From contig DANP01000028.1 of NCBI GenBank assembly GCA_002499905.1, positions 2,358-66,357 of the forward strand: a stretch of 64,000 nucleotides of DNA. The letters run 5' to 3'. Below are positions 62,200 through 64,000 of the stretch, piece by piece. How positions within the stretch are numbered: position 1 is the first letter of the stretch; the number at the start of each line of letters is the position of its first letter. This DNA is from Methanolinea sp. UBA277 (GTDB lineage: Archaea; Halobacteriota; Methanomicrobia; Methanomicrobiales; Methanospirillaceae). The position numbers and the translations under genes were made by a program. Under the pieces are notes generated by a model. The model saw nothing but the letters and a program-made list of their open reading frames with translations. It was not told the DNA's origin and did no database searches.

Positions 62200-63666
62200 A
62201 TGCCTGATTCGGTGCAGAACGAGCCTCCCGGCCGGGTAAAGTATGCTCTTTTCGGGTGTGGCAGCACGGGATACCACATCCTCCAGGAACTCAGGGATAC
62301 GGCCAGCAGGGTCCTGGTATATGACCGGAACGAGGACCGGGTCAGGGAGCTACGGGAGCAGGGTATCGAAGCGATGGCCAGGGACATCAGTTCACCGGAT
62401 ATGCTCTCCGGACAGCCTGCACCTGAGATAGCATTCGTGCTCTCCGGGGACCCGGACGCAAATTTCGCCGCCGTGCAGACCCTCCGCGACAGCGATCCGC
62501 ATGTTCATATCCTGGTCCGTGCCCCGGATGGCCTCGCTGCCGGCCGCCTCGAAGAAGCCGGTGCAGATGTGGTGATCAACCCGCACCAGGTGGTGGCAAA
62601 GGCGGCGGTCCACCAGATCACGAAACTCCACTCTACCCGGATCTCCCAGCGGCTCTACTCCCTCCTCTCCGAATGGGAGGGGACCCTTGGGATCATCGCC
62701 CACAAGAACCCCGATCCCGACGCCATCTCGAGCGCCCTTGCATTGTCGGTGATCGCCGCGAATGCCAACCCGAACCGGCTCACCTGCCGAATCTTCTATG
62801 ACGGAATCATCGGCCACCAGGAGAACCGGACCCTGGTGAACCTGCTCGAGATCAAGATGGAGAAAGCTGACCCTTCGGCGCTCCAGGAATGCACCTACCT
62901 CGCCCTCGTGGATTCCCCTGCCCCCGGGGTGAACAATTCCCTCCTTCCCAGAACCCGGGTGCACATCATCATCGACCACCACCGGGACGGGCAGGGGCCG
63001 GACTCCGGTGCGGTCTTTGTGGATGCCCGCCCGGGCCTCGGTGCGACGGCAAGCATCCTTGCCCAGTACCTGCAGGAACTGGATATCGCTGTCGATAAAC
63101 GGGTGGCCACCGGGCTCCTCTACGGTATCCGGTCTGATACCCGGGACTTCAGGCGGAACGTGACCCCGCAGGATTTGAACAACGCCGCCTTTCTCCTGCC
63201 CCTCACCGATGCGGATCTCCTCGACCAGATCATGTCACCGTCCCTCTCCCAGGAGACGCTGGACGTGCTTGGCACCGCCATCCGGAACCGGAAGATCACC
63301 AGCGGATACCTGATCTCGAACGTCGGGTTTATCCGGAACCGGGACGCCCTTCCACAGGCGGCGGATCTCCTCATCAGCCTGGAAGGAGTCAATACCGCGC
63401 TTGTCTACGGCATCTCTGATGAGGCAATTGTCATGTCCGCCCGCAACCGCGACGTCCGGATTCATATCGGCAACGTGCTCCGTGAGGCGTTCGGGGATGT
63501 CGGCGATGCCGGCGGACATCCCAGCATGGCTGCGGCAACGATCCCGCTGTCGTACTTCTCCCGGGTCAGGAACAAGGAGGAGCTGCTCTCGCTCATCATG
63601 GATCCTCTGATCGCCCGGTTCAACGGGATTGTAGGCCTCGAGAACGAGGGGAAGAATGGACTTTGA
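62200..63666 (+). CDS. RCK/TrkA-N domain fused to DHH-DHHA1 phosphoesterase
   Basis: A 488-residue fusion. Residues 10-130 are a TrkA-N Rossmann domain (YALFGCGSTGYHILQELRD) that may bind NAD(H) or another nucleotide. Residues 160-480 are a DHH phosphoesterase: HKNPDPDAISSALAL, DSPAP, the DHH box IIIDHHRDG, and a DHHA1 part ending in GGHPSMAAATI. Such fusions in archaea are thought to cleave small RNAs or cyclic dinucleotides under nucleotide control. ATG 62200 leaves out 19 codons of open frame. It overlaps mptE by 11 bases. Confidence 0.88.
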   Translation: MPDSVQNEPPGRVKYALFGCGSTGYHILQELRDTASRVLVYDRNEDRVRELREQGIEAMARDISSPDMLSGQPAPEIAFVLSGDPDANFAAVQTLRDSDPHVHILVRAPDGLAAGRLEEAGADVVINPHQVVAKAAVHQITKLHSTRISQRLYSLLSEWEGTLGIIAHKNPDPDAISSALALSVIAANANPNRLTCRIFYDGIIGHQENRTLVNLLEIKMEKADPSALQECTYLALVDSPAPGVNNSLLPRTRVHIIIDHHRDGQGPDSGAVFVDARPGLGATASILAQYLQELDIAVDKRVATGLLYGIRSDTRDFRRNVTPQDLNNAAFLLPLTDADLLDQIMSPSLSQETLDVLGTAIRNRKITSGYLISNVGFIRNRDALPQAADLLISLEGVNTALVYGISDEAIVMSARNRDVRIHIGNVLREAFGDVGDAGGHPSMAAATIPLSYFSRVRNKEELLSLIMDPLIARFNGIVGLENEGKNGL

Positions 63667-64000
63667 GGAGTGGGAGCCGTACTATATCCGGATCCTGGAA
63701 AGCTTCGGGTTTGAGCGTGAGAAGGATGAGGAGGCCGCCCTGCTGCTCGCCGCCCTCCTCCCCCGCGACGACCTGCCGTTCCTCGAATCCCTCTGCCGGG
63801 GAAAGGTAGTAACCGTCTGCGGGAATGCCCCCTGCCTGAAGGATGAACTCCGGTGTATCGAGGGCGTGGTATGTGCCGCAGACGCAGCCTCGGAGGTTCT
63901 CCGGAAAGCGGGCATCCGTCCGGATGCAGTCTTCACCGACCTTGACGGCGCCACCGGTGACTTCCCCGTCATGAACAGCGAGGGAACGGTGATGGTGATT
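63656..64000 (+). CDS. mptE: 6-hydroxymethyl-7,8-dihydropterin pyrophosphokinase MptE, 3' cut
   Basis: The first 115 residues match the archaeal MptE (DUF115) family: MDFEEWEPYYIRILESFGF, TVCGNAPCL, and the metal-site FTDLDGATGDF. MptE makes 6-hydroxymethyl-dihydropterin diphosphate for methanopterin. The start has GAGGGGAAG ahead and overlaps the RCK-DHH stop by 11 bases, so they are co-transcribed. The gene continues past the right edge of the window. Confidence 0.85.
   Translation, partial: MDFEEWEPYYIRILESFGFEREKDEEAALLLAALLPRDDLPFLESLCRGKVVTVCGNAPCLKDELRCIEGVVCAADAASEVLRKAGIRPDAVFTDLDGATGDFPVMNSEGTVMVI

Noticed and set aside
1..64000. Insertion sequences, transposases, integrases, rRNA genes
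   Set aside because: No transposase or integrase motif and no rRNA sequence was seen. The island edges show no clear direct repeats or tRNA attachment site.

Overview
The window is a stretch of a methanogenic archaeon's chromosome, most probably from the order Methanomicrobiales. This rests on gene content: Sep-tRNA:Cys-tRNA synthase (pscS), archaeal family-B DNA polymerase, Dph6, MptE, a CfbB/CbiA-type amidase, a formate transporter of FdhC type, DUF2150 and DUF1848 proteins, TATA-like boxes such as CTTAAATA, and GGAGGTGA-type ribosome sites. The backbone is GC-rich with strong G/C third-position preference. The order is an inference; no 16S rRNA or mcr gene is present.

Layout. 1-12 kb: a PEGA surface protein cut by the window edge, a YkgJ cysteine-cluster protein, a winged-helix/membrane pair, PAP2 phosphatase, a lipoprotein, DedA, an MBL hydrolase, an HD protein, a flavodoxin, Fpg/MutM, an HdeD-like protein, cardiolipin synthase, and DUF2703 and DUF2150 proteins. 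12-26.7 kb: a K+ channel, CLC channel, ThiI, a NERD-CAP fusion, DUF1848, an N-formylglutamate amidohydrolase-like enzyme with decayed tail copies, a Cys-rich secreted protein, SPFH protein, MsrA with a PEBP protein, Dph6 with a glutamine amidotransferase, and pscS with a small coupled gene.

26.8-45.3 kb is the accessory region. It opens with a four-gene DNA-end-processing cluster, sbcD-sbcC-addB-addA. This meets, tail to tail, a very AT-rich minus-strand operon: a reverse transcriptase fused to a nitrilase domain with all key residues, then a DnaQ-like DEDDh exonuclease, then a Cas4/AddB-type PD-(D/E)XK nuclease with a probable Fe-S cluster. The RT-nitrilase belongs by architecture to the class of defence RTs that includes DRT type 1. 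An archaeal host and the two nuclease partners are the most novel points of the window. Divergent from it lies an AbiEi/AbiEii-like type IV toxin-antitoxin pair behind a duplicated 55-bp operator, and then a 3' remnant of a HerA/DUF87 ATPase, which suggests repeated gene replacement at this locus.

45.3-64 kb returns to the backbone: fdhC with an OB-fold-like membrane protein, pyrK-pyrD, malate/lactate dehydrogenase, DNA polymerase B, RDD proteins, cfbB/cbiA, ilvD, a tiny zinc protein, an ABC exporter (ATPase divergent from two permeases, one apparently fused to a PrsW-like protease), tRNA-Lys(CUU), an RCK-DHH phosphoesterase and the start of mptE. All calls come from reading the sequence; no database search was run.
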